NCBI RefSeq assembly: GCF_001039355.2
Contig: NW_019775712.1
Location: 70,688-130,687 of the forward strand
Direction of reading: 5' to 3'
Length of the DNA stretch: 60,000 nucleotides
From: Lingula anatina
Lineage: Eukaryota > Brachiopoda > Lingulata > Lingulida > Lingulidae
Part shown: positions 1 through 13,800 of the stretch, piece after piece
Position numbering within the stretch: the first letter of the stretch is position 1
Layout of the letters: each line of letters starts with the position of its first letter
The notes under the pieces: model-generated
The model's database searches: none
Told to the model about the DNA's origin: nothing
What the model saw: the letters and a program-made list of their open reading frames with translations, nothing else
Made by a program: the position numbers and the translations under genes

Positions 1-1
1 A

Positions 2-215
2 AGGTGGGATAAACAGATGATCTCACTCATCCAGGTGACCCTTTGATAAATTATCTGTTACTTTCTTAAAAGTTAAATTAAAATTGCTTAATTACTGTTC
101 CCCCCCCCTTGATTAAGTCTTGAATCAAGGTTCATCTCTAGGGAGAGGTGGGGTAAACAGATTTTCTCGCTTATCCAGGTATCCCTTTGATTATATATAT
201 GTCACTTTTAATTGC
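2..215. repeat. Diverged direct duplication, period about 145 bp
   Basis: The segment beginning AGGTGGGATAAACAGAT at 2 recurs as AGGTGGGGTAAACAGAT at 147. In both copies it is followed by a CTC-CTTATCCAGGT-like block, then CCCTTTGAT, then an ACTTT block. The copies are diverged and the left one may extend outside the window. Confidence 0.55.
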
Positions 216-495
216 TTGACCACTACCCACCTACTCACTACCCACCAGAATGAAATATTCATAAAATATCTGTTTATCTGTTTACCCAACCTTTACCTGA
301 AGGATAGGTGGTTATACTTTGATTAAATGTTCAATAAAACTTTCTGTACTAGTACTAAATGAAAAAGGACTTTGTTATAAGATAATTTGTTTCATGATGA
401 AGTTGCATTATCACACTAAAATATTAATAAAATGGATGAAATGTTTTAAACTTTACACTTTTTACATTATATTTGTGTATAATTAGATATTTCTT

Positions 496-600
496 GGGGG
501 GGGGGGAGGGAATCGTCCGTGGGGAATTGTCCTGGGGGTAATTGGCCGGGGGGAATAGCCCGGGGGGGAATTGTCCGGGGGGGGGGGGGAATTGTCCTAG
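496..600. repeat. G-rich minisatellite
   Basis: About six irregular units of a G run followed by AATTGTCC or a variant (AATCGTCC, AATTGGCC, AATAGCCC). The plus strand carries at least six runs of four or more G within about 100 bp, so G-quadruplex formation is possible. Confidence 0.7.
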
Positions 601-682
601 AATCGCCTTTACCATACAGCCTGAATTAAGACTGTCATTGAAAGTCCAATGTATACAAATATTGTTAAATATTACAGTGCTA

Positions 683-688
683 TTTATT
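683..688 (-). terminator. Candidate polyadenylation signal of the CCCH gene
   Basis: TTTATT on the plus strand reads AATAAA on the minus strand, about 270 nt past the stop codon at 957. It is the only obvious hexamer close to the 3' end. AT-rich sequence makes chance matches common. Confidence 0.35.
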
Positions 689-956
689 AGAAGTCAAATT
701 CTGAAAATTAATGAACAATCTCTAATCCCATCTGAGTATCATTCAACAAGTGTAACTTCTTCTCATCCACAACCAATATTGTCAGTGGTTTAACTTATTT
801 TAAATTTGCCCAGCTTTCAAGGCATGGGCTGTTGCTTTTACCTCAAGAATGTTGCTCACATTTGGAGTTCATCCAGTTAAAAAAAATGCCCAGTAACAAT
901 TGTCTGAATTCTCCATTATACATAAAATGGATATATTCCAATCCTTGGCACAAGGA

Positions 957-3900
957 CTACATGTGGGCATAAAACAACTCTTCCTTCAAAATCTCACCTG
1001 TGTCAGAGGAGCCCATCTCCAGTACTTCCAACTTGGGACACTTGGAAGCCAAAAGCTCAATATGGTGGTCCTTCAGATCCACATCTGGCCCAAACTTTAT
1101 ATTTCTGTAGCCCTGTTCGCCTTTCTTCTGCAGGGCCTCCCCCCAATCCGCATTAGACAAGATGTGGAGAAAAGGTTTCACGGACACGTAGCGGTGGTGG
1201 TTGGGGATGTCACTATGGCCAACTCCATCCTCAAAGCCCAAATTGTGGCCATGAATTTCACACATGCGTTTGGAATGTCTGCAGCACCTAAAAGAGAGGA
1301 AAACAAAGACATTCACATTTATTTTAATATATGCTACCTCTTTCCACTTTCAACTCTTCCAACACAACAGGACTATTTTCCTTGATAAATTCATTCATTT
1401 ACTACAAGGTAATATGGATATGTGATATACTTTTAAGAATCTTAGAAGAAAACGTCACAGTTTTTGTATATTAAATGAACAGCTTTAGTATCACACATGA
1501 CATGATACCTTCACCTGTTATAAAAAAGCTCTTACTAAACACTGCCCAATTATCTTTTGCTTTTATTTTTCACCTGTCAGAGTTTACTTACTTACTACAC
1601 ATCCCATTTTCACACATCTTCTTGGCCGAGTTCTTACAGTTACCTGACCTGCCTGCACAGTGGGAGCCAGTGTTCTCAGAGGACTGCTAATATAATATAA
1701 TATAATATAATATAATATAATATAATATAATAAGTCAAACTGATGTATCAATTCATAATTGATTTATCTGTGCAGCCTAGTAAGCTTCATTTTGTACCAT
1801 AACTGAGACCCCATTCCCACAGAATTTAGATTGATCTATCCCTGTGGGGAGTCTCACTAGTTTACTGTCAGCTTAGCCGGTTTAAGTGTCTGTCCCGCCT
1901 ACTAAAAGCTGTAAGGAGGTAATTAACTATAGTGTGCGCTCGGCTGACAGCTATTTAGCGTGAACCCCCATGAAGTTGGGTCAATCTAGTTGGATCGATC
2001 TAAATCTCTGGGAATGTGTGCCCTTATATTGACAAAAATTGAACAACAACAATTACCTAAACTGGCAAAGCAAATTTCCTTCTCACCTATTAACAAGTTG
2101 TATTTGTTCAAGTAGATATTTGGGTTTAAAAAGCAGTTGGTTGATGAAACTCCACTCATTCAAAACTTACATAAAACGTATTGTAGGGGAGAGAAAATAA
2201 ACAAAACAAAGCAAAACAAAATCCAAGATAAATCCATACAAAAGAAAATTTAGTACCTACCTTAGGCTTGGCCTCAGACTCTGGAATATGTTTCATCAGT
2301 TCCTGTACCAGTCCAGGCTCGTCTCCATAGTACTTGAGGATGTACTCCACTGTATACGGCAGAGGAGTGCAACCTTTAAGTATAGCCCTGACTGCCTCCT
2401 CGTCCATATCACCCCTGGACCTGTCCAGTAGGCCGTACTTCTCCAGGGCACTACTCAGGCAGTCTGTATGCCAGAGCTGGTACGAGGCTTTCTGCAAGGT
2501 TGCCAGTCAAGACATTTATATTTAACTTGATGGTGAATATCTTAAAACTGATAGATACTTATCACTGATGATCAGTTATATTTAAATCAAAACTTCCTGC
2601 AATATATATATATATATTTTTTGTTATAACATTTGCACAACAAAACTTGTTGGATTGTGTTGGCTGTGATGCAATTCTGTTGGATATGTGCAGAACCTAA
2701 ACCTTTTGAATGTTTTATTTGTTCTTTCCAAAAATGTAGTTTGATAATGCTTCAGCCAATTTAAAAAGAATTCAATATTTTGGCTAAAACAATCACAAAA
2801 TGACTTGAAAGATGTTAAAACTTCTCAGTCAAAACATTTCCAATCACTTATATGACACTGCACCTGTTCTTCCTAAAGTTACCTGGAAAAAGAGTATCTT
2901 GTTTTCTCTGTCCCACCCTGCCAGATCTGCCAACTCCTTGAAAACATCAGTGGAATATTCCCAGTCCACCTCCATCTCACACGTACACTCTGGCGTCTTA
3001 CAGCGGCACTCATAGGGGTCCCGGATCCCATAGGTTAACTTTACATATTCATTCACAAACTGAAATAAATTAGTCAATTTTAATAATCCTTTAAGTAATC
3101 CGTCAATTATTGTAAAGATAAAAAAAAAAGCAGCTTATCATTAGAGTCCACTCTTAATAATCTCTTACGTAAGAATAATTAAGATAAAAAACTAGAGACT
3201 AACTTTAAATTTTGGTATGGATTCATTAACCACTAGTAAGTATGGAAAAAGGTTACCCAAAGAAAATCCATTTTTGGTCAAAATGAACAGATGTGCTTCC
3301 TTTAAGGATATACCAAAGGATATTGTCTAATATACTTCCCAAAACGCATTATTTGAAAGGATATTTTTTGCTTCGAAATTCTTCATGTGCCATGTATAAC
3401 CTTTAGTATTTTCTGCCTGTGCTCATTTGAAAATTTATGCTACTGAATTCATGTGCACAGCATGTCGAAGACATCAAATAATTCACAGGCAATTTCGGTG
3501 ACTTGACGTAATAACTTTTTGCTGTATTCTGTAACTCCTCATAATAAGTTATGTAAAGTCTAAAGAGGCAGAGTAGGCTTGTTGACTATTCTGATTAAGA
3601 AGCCATTGATTAGGAAGTTCATGAAGCCATTGTCTTGGTTAGATACTAAAGGGTGTAATATTCAACATATCGTCAGAATGTACCTGAGCAAGCAACGAGT
3701 GAACATTAAATGATTGAAACTGGTTATTGTTGTCAGTGTTAGGTTGCCTCACAGCAATTTACACGTAACTATTTTGACCACGAACTTGGAAGATAATATT
3801 AACGCATTATCCGAAATAAAAGTATGCAATGGTGTCCGTATTTCGAGCCCATTTCTACATTTGATTCATAGCTAAATTTTGCGCGGTTCCGGAGAAGCAG

Positions 3901-6900
3901 TTATAATGCGTCATGCATTAATTACTACCAGTATATGCATTTGGCAGACTTAATAGAACTGAAAGGACAGATAAGTACCGTAAGTCAAGTTTTAAAGCTT
4001 TATTTTGGCTGTGCCATTTATATGCATTCAAAGGCATCTAGGCTTGCTTCATATATATGTATCTGTGTGGTGCAATTGTATGAAGCGTCTGAATAAAGTC
4101 AGGGTAATTAAGTGACTCGATCTTCTCTGGCTGAGGGCAATATACTAATAATCCCTCTTCCCCTTCCAAAGACCATGTCCATCGTTGTGCACTAGCTGGC
4201 ATTGCACTTGCTGACAATCCACAAAGAGGATACTTACTAAAAAGGCCTGCCCTTTCTTCATTGTAAAAATGCTAGTGAGTTTATTTCAGAAATGAACATA
4301 CCAACTGTCACATACCTGAGCCATTTCATCCACAGACAAGTACATGGACATCCCCAGCAAAGCCCGAGCCCTGTCTATGCAATTGTATCCTCCCTCCTCC
4401 AACTTCTGAAACAGATGAGCCACTTCCTTAATCCCCCAGTCTGGGTGGTTCAGTTGTAACAGGCCAGCCAGGAGACCCCCTATGAATACCTCAGCATCTG
4501 TGTCTGAAAAGTATAGCGGTAGTATTGGTGGGATGAAAGGCATTAATTTACAGTTTTAATTCAGATTTTGCTTGCTGTTGGGTTATTAGCCATTTTTCTA
4601 TCAGAAGAGATGCAAGACAAGTTTTATTGAGAGGATATATGCCATGACTAACTGTATGTAATGGTGGTACAATAAAAACTAATTTAGATCTTTCAATTTA
4701 AAATCATGTAGCTTACATTTTTTGGCCATCAACATTGCAAGTAATGGCGCAGATTTCCTTCGAGGTTCAGGAACATCAAGACTGACTTCCAACTTTGATT
4801 GTTCGGCTTCATTCTGAAAACATCACTGAGGTCAATACTGTGAATGCACATGAACTCCCAAGGGGAAGACTTAAAGCCCAAGGGCAGTGGGGGAGGGGGA
4901 GCAGTGACATATTGCAATGGACTTTTAGCTGGACTTATAGCTCACAACTGATTTTGTTACCAATTCTGGTACCTGCAAATTTTGGAAAAGTATCACAATA
5001 GTTGGTTTTCATTATAGTTTCCATGAAGTGTAAACATCTTTTAAGAAAATTCCTTTTCAAATAAAATATTTAAATTCTAGAGATAAACCTCTGAACCAGG
5101 CTTTTCTGGCTCTGTTTCCTCAGTCTCATTATCAGGAATAGTTTGCTCATGTTTATCGTCTTCAAAAATCTTCTCTTCGTCTTTATCAGTGTCATTATCA
5201 GGAATAGTTTGCTCATGTTTATTGTCTTCAAAAATCTTCTCTTCGTCTTTCTTCTCAGAATTTTGAGCATCATCTTCCTGGGTCTCTTCAGCTTCTGCAA
5301 ATAAACATGGAATTGATTAATTGTTGAAGGTAATATCTCCTATGATGATAGTTGAAATATTTCTAAAAATAAGTAGGAATAATGCCATCCTGGCACATAG
5401 TGTAATTCAGTTTTGGTTTCATTTACTGTTATTTTAATAAATATACATTAAAAAAATATAACTAATTGACAAATTCTCACTTTGGCAAATGGTTTTTACC
5501 TTTTTTGATGCCTTCATCATTATTATTGGTATCTGTGTCTGGACTACTGCTGGCAGGTATTGGGATATCCTCCATTTCTATCCCATAATTTCTGAGGATT
5601 TCTGGTGGCAGTGATGAGACAAATTCCTCAAATGGTATTTCTGCCATTTCTTCCAATTCTTTCAGTTCTCTTCTAAGGGATTCCTTGCAGTATTAAAAAA
5701 AGTCTGTTAAGAAAATATCAGAGACTGTAAAACATTTAAAAAAGGCAATGTTCCTTGGGTGAAAGTTGTAAAAAATGAAAATCCTGATAACAATTTCTCC
5801 TGGCATTTAGACCATATGAAAAAATGCATATTCCTGAAAACTCACCCATGATCTTTTCATACCCAAAATGTTGAAACATAATGAAGAGTAAAGCATCACC
5901 TATACCTGAATTAATTGATTAAATCACAGCACACATTGATGATACATTTAAAAAAAACACAGTAAACTATTCTTAAAATTTTCAATAAGTTTGCTTAATT
6001 ATTTATCAATTGTTTATTCAATTGGCAATTAAAGATAAATTAAGATAAATATTCTTAAAAACAATCCACTTCCTATATAACAGAGAAACATGTGACAGTA
6101 AACCTCATCTGTTTCTGCAGATGTGCTATCTTCATCTGTGGTACCTTCCTCCTCTGCTGGCTCATAGTCTTTATCTAAAATTAGAGCATGTTGTCAAGTA
6201 TTGATATGTATGCTCATGCCTTGGCCCAGGCACCCAAATGTGTTATTACAGTCACTGACAGTGAAAATAATTGAGAATCTACACTCTACACTCACAGTGG
6301 AGTCCTGGAAAATTATTTTTTTCTCCAAAGTACAGCAGACAGCCAAATTGTGACTGCATGCTTTGATTAATTCTTAAACTTTTTGATGCTGCATATTATA
6401 CTACTTCTTTCACAAAGAAATGTATTAGAATTACTTATCTCTGAGTAAAAATGTTTTTTACCTTCCAAATCATCTTCATCATACAGTTCCCTGTCAGTGG
6501 CCAGTGCAACTGCCCAGTATTCCTCCTCCTCTTCCTCACCTATCCCATCATCTACTTCCTCCTCCTCCTCCTGATCCTCATCCTCAGCCATATCCCCTGC
6601 CACTCCTTCGTCCTCATCTTCTTCCTCCTCCTCCTCTTCATCGTCTTCTGATTCAGCATCAGGAGGCTGGAGAACTTCTGGTGGCAGACTACTCAGTAGC
6701 TCTTCTTTGGACATCTGGGCCATGGCCTCCAGGTCTTGGAGCTCCTCCTTGACAGCAGCCTGCAGAGAGAGGAACAGAGAAGAACTTGAGGACAGTGGTA
6801 GTTGTGTCAGTTGAGGGCGTTTTTTGTACAATTTGAGAAAGCGCAATATTTGTAGAGATACACAGGCCACTTATGCAGATATATTTACATAATTTTTGCT

Positions 6901-7822
6901 GAACTGTGTGACCAGGTTTGCTGATCTTTTTAACCATTTTATTTATATAAATGTAACAAATTATGCCAAAAAATACCTCATCAGCTTCAGCTTCCTCTTG
7001 AGCAATGGTTTCTTCATCATCACCCTCGCTCTCCTCTGGCTCATAATCTAAATCTGTTTTGTATAATTAATATAAAACAAACTGCAGATTTGGTAGAGAT
7101 TTCTGATTGCTTAACACTAATTCAAACAAACTGTCATTAAATATGACTGACAATCTTAAGGAATTGAACAAGATTCAGTAACAGCAATATAGAAGCTCAA
7201 CTTGATTTTCTTTTTCTATTTGTCACTTAGGGTTCATTCCCAATGAAAATATTGGTCTAGGTGCATCAAATGAACTCTTGCTGAATGCAATCAGATAAAC
7301 ATACCTACTATTGTTTCCAACATACTCATAATCACCAGTTTTTCTTTATTCTATTCAACACCAGGAGGAGGCATGTTAATCTCTTAATCTCATTGCAGTC
7401 AGCGAGAGCCCCCTGACAGAGGTGGATCAATCTACATAGATTGATTGTTTCATTGGGTTTGGGCCTCTAGTTTACCTCCAGTGCTGTACGTAGAGTAAGC
7501 AAACTTGTTGTGAATAAAGTGTCCGAAAAAGTGCCCTGGTGTGTGTGTGTGTGTGTGTGTGTATGTTTGTTTGCATGCATTCTACTCACCCTCAGAGTCG
7601 TTCTCCTTGTATTCTACCTCAGTTAGAGCTGTGAACCAACTGTCTTCATCTTCCTGATCTGGGTCCATGATGTGTGGCTCTACTATGTCATGAGGCAGGC
7701 TCTGGATAACCTCTTCCAAGGTCAGATTGGCTGCTGCTGACAGGTCCTCTATTTCTAGTTTCACCATCTCCTGCAAATAGACACACAGATCACCAATCTC
7801 TTCAATCACCACGTGCTGCAAA

Positions 7823-7881
<59 letters not shown>

Positions 7882-10800
7882 ATACTACTGACTATATATA
7901 TTTTAATAATGATATATATTTTTTAAATATTTTAATATCTTAAAATGACTATATATATATTTTAATATTCATATTTTAATATTTTAATAATTAAAATGGT
8001 TTAGAAAATTTTAGAAAATGTACGTTTTTCAGAAATATCTAAAAAAACAAGACCTCTACTGGCAAATTCAGTTTGTTATCATGATTTTTTAAAAAAAGTG
8101 CCAAAGCATCTTCTCCAAAGATATCACTGATGTATAGTTAATATAATGAAGATGCCTAATTAAGAAATAGAACTTATTAGGCAAAGGTACCTCGTTTTCT
8201 TCATCTTCTGTGAAATCTTCATCACTTTCACTCTCCTCAGAATCTGGCTCATAATTTTCATCTAAAAATACAATTATCATTATCAATCTAAGTTCAAGGG
8301 GCCAAATTCATTAAATAAAAAAAAAAAACTGAAATCCCCAAAGTTACACAATTATTGATGTTTGTAGTACAAACATATAAAATAATAATACTATTAAAAT
8401 GTACTTATAAGGACAATTGCAAAAATCTTTTATTTTAATATTATTATTATTTATTAGTATATTACTTATATTCATTATATATTTTCATGTCACAAACTTT
8501 ATTATTACATCTTATGCACCTTTTTATACATCGCACTTTTAAAGTTTACCTTCAATCTCACAGTCATCCAGAGCAGCATTCCAGGCCTGAATCACCTCCT
8601 CCATGTCAACCCACTCCTTCAGTAAGTCAACTATGGCCAGGCATAGCCTGGCCCAGGCCTGTGGGGAGGGCCGCCACAGCCGGAATAGAGGGCCCATCAC
8701 AAAGGTGAGAGGATGGTAGTACTCCTGGCATTCTGTCTGGTCACTTATGTTGAATGCTGAGATCAACTTGATGTGGTCATCCACTGACCAGTCCGTGAGG
8801 TCATACTGGTTGACAAACTTGCGGAAATTGTGGCAGATTTCATCAAATTCTGGAGAATGCAAAAAATTGTGTATTTATACTGTGCATTATCTGCTGATGA
8901 AAGGTTCCTGGTAATATCAAATGATATAGTTACCAACAACTATCTTTTTCTTGTGAAAGGTATTTTATTCTGCTCACACAGACTACACCGAGTTGAAGAT
9001 GTGACCATGATGTCCCCTGCCCCGTCTACCATCAGTTGCTCCTTTCTATGGCTCTGTTACACGTCTATTTTACTTGCAATTAAAGCGAAACCTTTGCTTA
9101 CCACTACCAGGTTTTTTAATTAAACATGCCTCAGCTACTTTTTAATTGAGATTGGAAGGTTATTATGTTTGGTCAATGCTTGCACATGCTTGACAAGATA
9201 AGACTTAAATCCAAAATGCTATTATAATTACTTATCGAGTAATTGCAAAAATGCATTATTTACTTTTTTATGTTTACACCTTTAACACTACCATGTTAAA
9301 TAACCTTCAGTCTTCGAATAATTTGGCTGGCCAAATTAATCATTAAAAAAGAAAAAGAAATATTAAACTAAGTAAAAGGTTTTATTTCCCTCAAAAAGCT
9401 AGGCTTGTGATGCAGTGGGGAGGGGAAATAAAAATAATAATATTCAGAATTACTTGAATTTGACTCATACATGTATTAAATTCAAATTGTCCATTCTGGA
9501 GATTTTTAACTGAGGTCTGGAAGCTCATCCTCCACACTGGCAGGAAAGATGTTGGTCGTTGGAGATATTGATTTGTGTTTATAGGGCTCTTGGAATTCGT
9601 CATCAGACTCTGGATCCTCACTGGCTCCGACTGGATGTTTATAGGGGACTCTAGGTGGGTTGTCCTCTGCATCCCAGTCAGAGTCCGATGAGTACACCAG
9701 TCTTCTGGCACTTCTTCTGGGTGCTGGGCTTGGGGTGTCCTCTCTCCTAAGGGATATAGTAGGGTTCCAGTCATGGCATTGTGGATGATCATGGCCAAGT
9801 GGGTTCGGCCTTGTGAGACATGGGTGTCCGTTCTGTAAATTTGGATGGCCAAGCCCTGCAGGAGATCTGCTGCTCTGGCCAGCCGAGTTTGAATATCCAG
9901 GTCGGTGGTGGAGCAGCTAGCACACATGAACCATGGTCCTCTGGCCTGGCAATTGTCTGCTCACATATGACCCCGGTAGGCAAACCAAAGATTTCTCCCA
10001 CAGCCACATCTGGCTAGAGTGGGCTGTCCCTGCCAAGGACTGGGTAGTTTTAAGTGATCTCCAATCATCAATGATTATCATATGAGTTTGACGCTGACTC
10101 ACTATTGGCACCATATCGCCCAATGTCTCGTTATTCACTATGGCTAAGTTGCGATAGCAGATTAAGTCCATGCTGTCAAAGTCTTTTCAGTGTTTGTCTG
10201 CCATCCATATGATGTAGCATGTGTTTCAGCATGGCTGCAGCAATGATGAGAATTTCCAAGTTGGTGGTGTGGCGTATTCTTTCTGCTGTAGATGAATGCT
10301 TGGTGTTGAGAAAATCTGGGGTTTTATGCCGGAAAAATTTGAAGCCAGTACAAAGGCACTTCAGAAAATAATTTGTTGTATAGCTTCTTTCAGAAGATAA
10401 TACATAAAAAAAACTTTGCAAAGATGTGTTAAGGGAAGCCTAATATATGAACAAAAAAATGAAAGGACATAAAGAGCAGAGCATTAAGATACCTTATTTA
10501 CAAAATTAAATGCTATACTTAAAAAAAAACAGTAAATAATACGACTGAGGGCAACTGACCACAAAAATCTTTCCATTCCACATCCTCTATGTTTTCTTCA
10601 AGTTCTCCTCTCTCTTTCTTCCTCTTCCGTTCTTCTTTTTCCCGTTCTTCCTCCTTAAGTTGATCAGCTACCTGAGACAGAAATGTAGTAAAATGGTAAC
10701 TTTGTTGTAAGCCTGAAGCGACACGTGCTCTTGATGTTAAACTTACATGTGAAAGGAGCGTGGATTGCTAAAAAATCTTTTTTCAAATGCTAAAATAAGT

Positions 10801-13800
10801 TTCATGAATAAATAAGAGAAAAATGTTCTTTGTTTACTGGATTATATGTTTGATTTAATAATTCTCAGAGCATTTTGCTTATCACAGAATTCATGCCAAT
10901 ACATACTTTACCTGTCTTTTATCTGTGCCTCACCTCATTTTTGATGACCTCCAGTTTTGATAAAGCTTCTTCTAAGGTCAACTTTGACTTTGGTTTTGGC
11001 TCTCTGAATTCAAATGGTTGGATAGAACGTAATCTCTCTCTCTCAGCTATTTGTTCCTGTTATAAATATATGTACTAGTATAGTATATGTGGTGACATAC
11101 AACAAACTGAATATAGATATAAAAGCAGTGATTCTCTTCTAAAAAGCTCATTACAATTAAAATACACAAGATAAAGAATTAAAAACAATAGTGAAACATT
11201 CCAACATAAATTCACCCATATGCTATGTTCAATATTAAAGATGTACGTAATTTTTATAAATCAAAGCAAGGTGAACTTAATGAAACAAAACAGTGTTTTC
11301 AAACTCAGACTTACTTTTAGTAGCCTAGCATTATGTTCCTTCATCTCTTCTAGTTCCCTTTTTCGCTTTTCTTCCTTTTCTTCTTTCTCCTTGCTGACCT
11401 GCTCTGCCCTAGAAAAACCATCCAAACACAATGTAATTCAAATTCAAAGTTTAAATTTTCTTCATTATATTTCAGGGGCAGGTCCAGAGATATTTTCTGA
11501 CAGTCTTACAAATTATTTTTGTTGGCTCATCCCCTACTGCCCCATGCCATTCCCTGCATGAGCTCCCAAACATACACACACACACACACAAATTTTTTTA
11601 TTTTCAAACGTGTTTCGACTCGCTGCAGATTTATGAAAAAAAGTAATCCTTGTAGTCAAATGTCAAATGTATCCAAGATGCCCCAAGAGACATTGCTCAT
11701 ATGTTATTTTGGAGTCATCGTTTCTTATTCTATTTTAATTATTGAAACCACAGCCGACTTTCCTTACGCTACCTCTTTGGTGAAACAAGACTTTGAAGGA
11801 AAAACCAACTGTTCATTTTGGCCAAAATGGATTTACCTGGGGATAACACCATTTCCCCATACAAACCAATGGTTAATGAATCCATTCGGCCATTCACAGT
11901 TAGTCCTGTTTTTTTTTTTTTTTTTTTTTTAATAAAAATTTGGTTACATCTTATAATCTCTTAAGAGATGATTACAGATTATAGTCATCTATGAAGGTGA
12001 TGTGGTCCGATGGAAAGCAAAGATTCCAGAATAATTGTGATATCAGCCGTTGGGTAGTTAAAAAGAATGTAAGTTGTTAACATTGTTTTAATTGTGAAAT
12101 ATGAATCTCACATGAAGAGTTGTTATCCTTAAAAGAAAGACAGGAGGTATTAAATAATAGTTAATTTTTAAATCTGTGTTTATCAAAGGTGACCTTTATG
12201 CATCAATGCATGACCTGTCCCAATATAAGTATTCGTTATTTTATCCAATCTTGATTTCATAATTTTCTTCTAAATTCTTAGTATATAAATAGCACAAAAA
12301 GAATATATTCAAGGGAACACTCAATCAAATACATTTTCTCGTGGTGGGTTTAAAATCATTTCAACTGTTCAAATATTAAATTTTATGACCAATTCCCATA
12401 CTCGTTACCTATACATTTATGCGGTATAAAATTGGGCGCCCCTTTTTACATGTAAAAATTGATGATTTATTCCACATATATATATTCAGCCATTACAAAT
12501 GGACATCTCGACGCCTTGTTACTTTCAGCTCTAAAGACTGAAGTGGCTGGAAAAAGTTACGTGAGTAAGCTCCCCCCCCCCCCCTACATCCAACCCGCCC
12601 TGCCCCTAGCTCCTTCAACACTATCGTTTGCTGAATCATATTCCGCGTTTCTCGACAGCTAAACAGTTTACGCGGTCTACAACATTTTAGGGAGGTACAG
12701 ATGAAATAAAATCTCTGTCAGAATGTCGGCAAAGTTTTAAGTTTTAAGTTTTTAAGTTGCAAGACTGAAGTTTTTAGCCCTTTAAAAATTTACAACGTGC
12801 TGCGCTTTTAAGTGGTTCCACGAGTCCCAAATAAATTGTTATATAAATAAATTGTTGGCATCTTGATAATTCTCTCCCCAAAAACCGCCCTTACCCCAAA
12901 AATCGATAATCGCATGGGATTTTCATACAGGCAATTGACCTACTTTTGGCAAGTGCAGTTATCCGGCGCTTTTTTAACAATTTTATGACTTGGGCGTGGA
13001 GACGGGATTCACGCTTGTAATATGAAAGTTTATTTTAATGATGTGATTAATAAACAGCGCGTTTCACATCTTTCATAGTTTGTAAGGGTAAGGGGACAGT
13101 TCTTCTGAGGACAATGGAAAATGTGTACACAACTCAAAACCAAGAGAAAAGGTGTATTTTTCTCTTATATGCAAATTAGATTGCTTCGAGTTATAAACTG
13201 GTCGGAAGTGATGCTCATCTCTGTACCGAGGCCGTGCAACACATTCTAAAAGACTAAAAGACGCTGCAAACAAATTTGTCAGACATAAGTATTTTGGAAA
13301 ATTTCAAAGAAATACAAAAATGTTCCAAATTTGATGGAAATGTGAAAAAAGTTATCATAACTGGCATATAAACATTTTCTCTTTTAGATTTAAGAGCACA
13401 AAACTGAAGATGCTTTTATGCTATCAAAATATATTGAATAAAATGCTAAGTGAATAAAAGAAAGTGTTTGATTAAAGTTATTTTCATATAATTACTTGTA
13501 CATTCACAAATTTAGAAAAATGAAATCCGGTGAAATATGCATGTGTTTGCAACTGATGTCTAATTTCAAATACCTTATTTTGGCATAATTTCCCCTCAAA
13601 ACAAACTCTCCCAAGTCGGGAATATTATTTCAAATAGAAGACTTATTGTGTGAAATATATAGACTTCATTATATTTGAGAAATACTGCTTATGAACTCAG
13701 AAATTGTGCATTGGTATATCGAAAAATACCGAGGCTTGTTCTTTGAAATTCTACCCCCTCCCCTTTCTACAGCTACCGTTCAAATAAACCGCTTTCAACC

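Larger units (their letters stand above)
1..956. other. 3' flank of the CCCH gene, repeat-rich
   Basis: No coding exon is seen here. The left edge holds a diverged direct duplication, followed by AT-rich sequence and a G-rich minisatellite near 496-600. The stretch from about 690 to 956 is likely 3' untranslated sequence of the minus-strand gene that stops at 957. Confidence 0.6.
5500..8261 (-). repeat. Three tandem two-exon modules within the CCCH gene
   Basis: Each module is a 71-nt exon (8261-8191, 7047-6977, 6174-6104) followed by a longer exon (7770-7590, 6759-6462, 5683-5500). The 71-nt exons encode Asp, zero or two residues, YEP, then an acidic run. The long exons begin with a shared helix-like stretch whose ends read EEVIQSLPHDIV, EELLSSLPPEVL and EEFVSSLPPEIL. 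Every module enters in phase 1 and leaves in phase 1, so duplication keeps the frame. In the first two modules the long exon also ends with a W-x-x-AL segment and acidic residues, as does exon 7. This is the pattern expected from tandem duplication of an exon pair. The second long exon adds a run of about 60 mostly Glu/Asp residues. Confidence 0.85.

Noticed and set aside
900-1385. 161-codon open frame on the plus strand
   Set aside because: It is antisense to the last exon of the CCCH gene, whose minus-strand frame fits splice phase and stop.
6451-6752. Leu/Pro-rich plus-strand frames
   Set aside because: They are shadows of the GAG/GAA-rich acidic exon 11 on the minus strand.
12459-12662. 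Possible plus-strand exon with a GTGAGT donor
   Set aside because: No acceptor or partner exon was found, it overlaps a C run, and it sits antisense in an intron.
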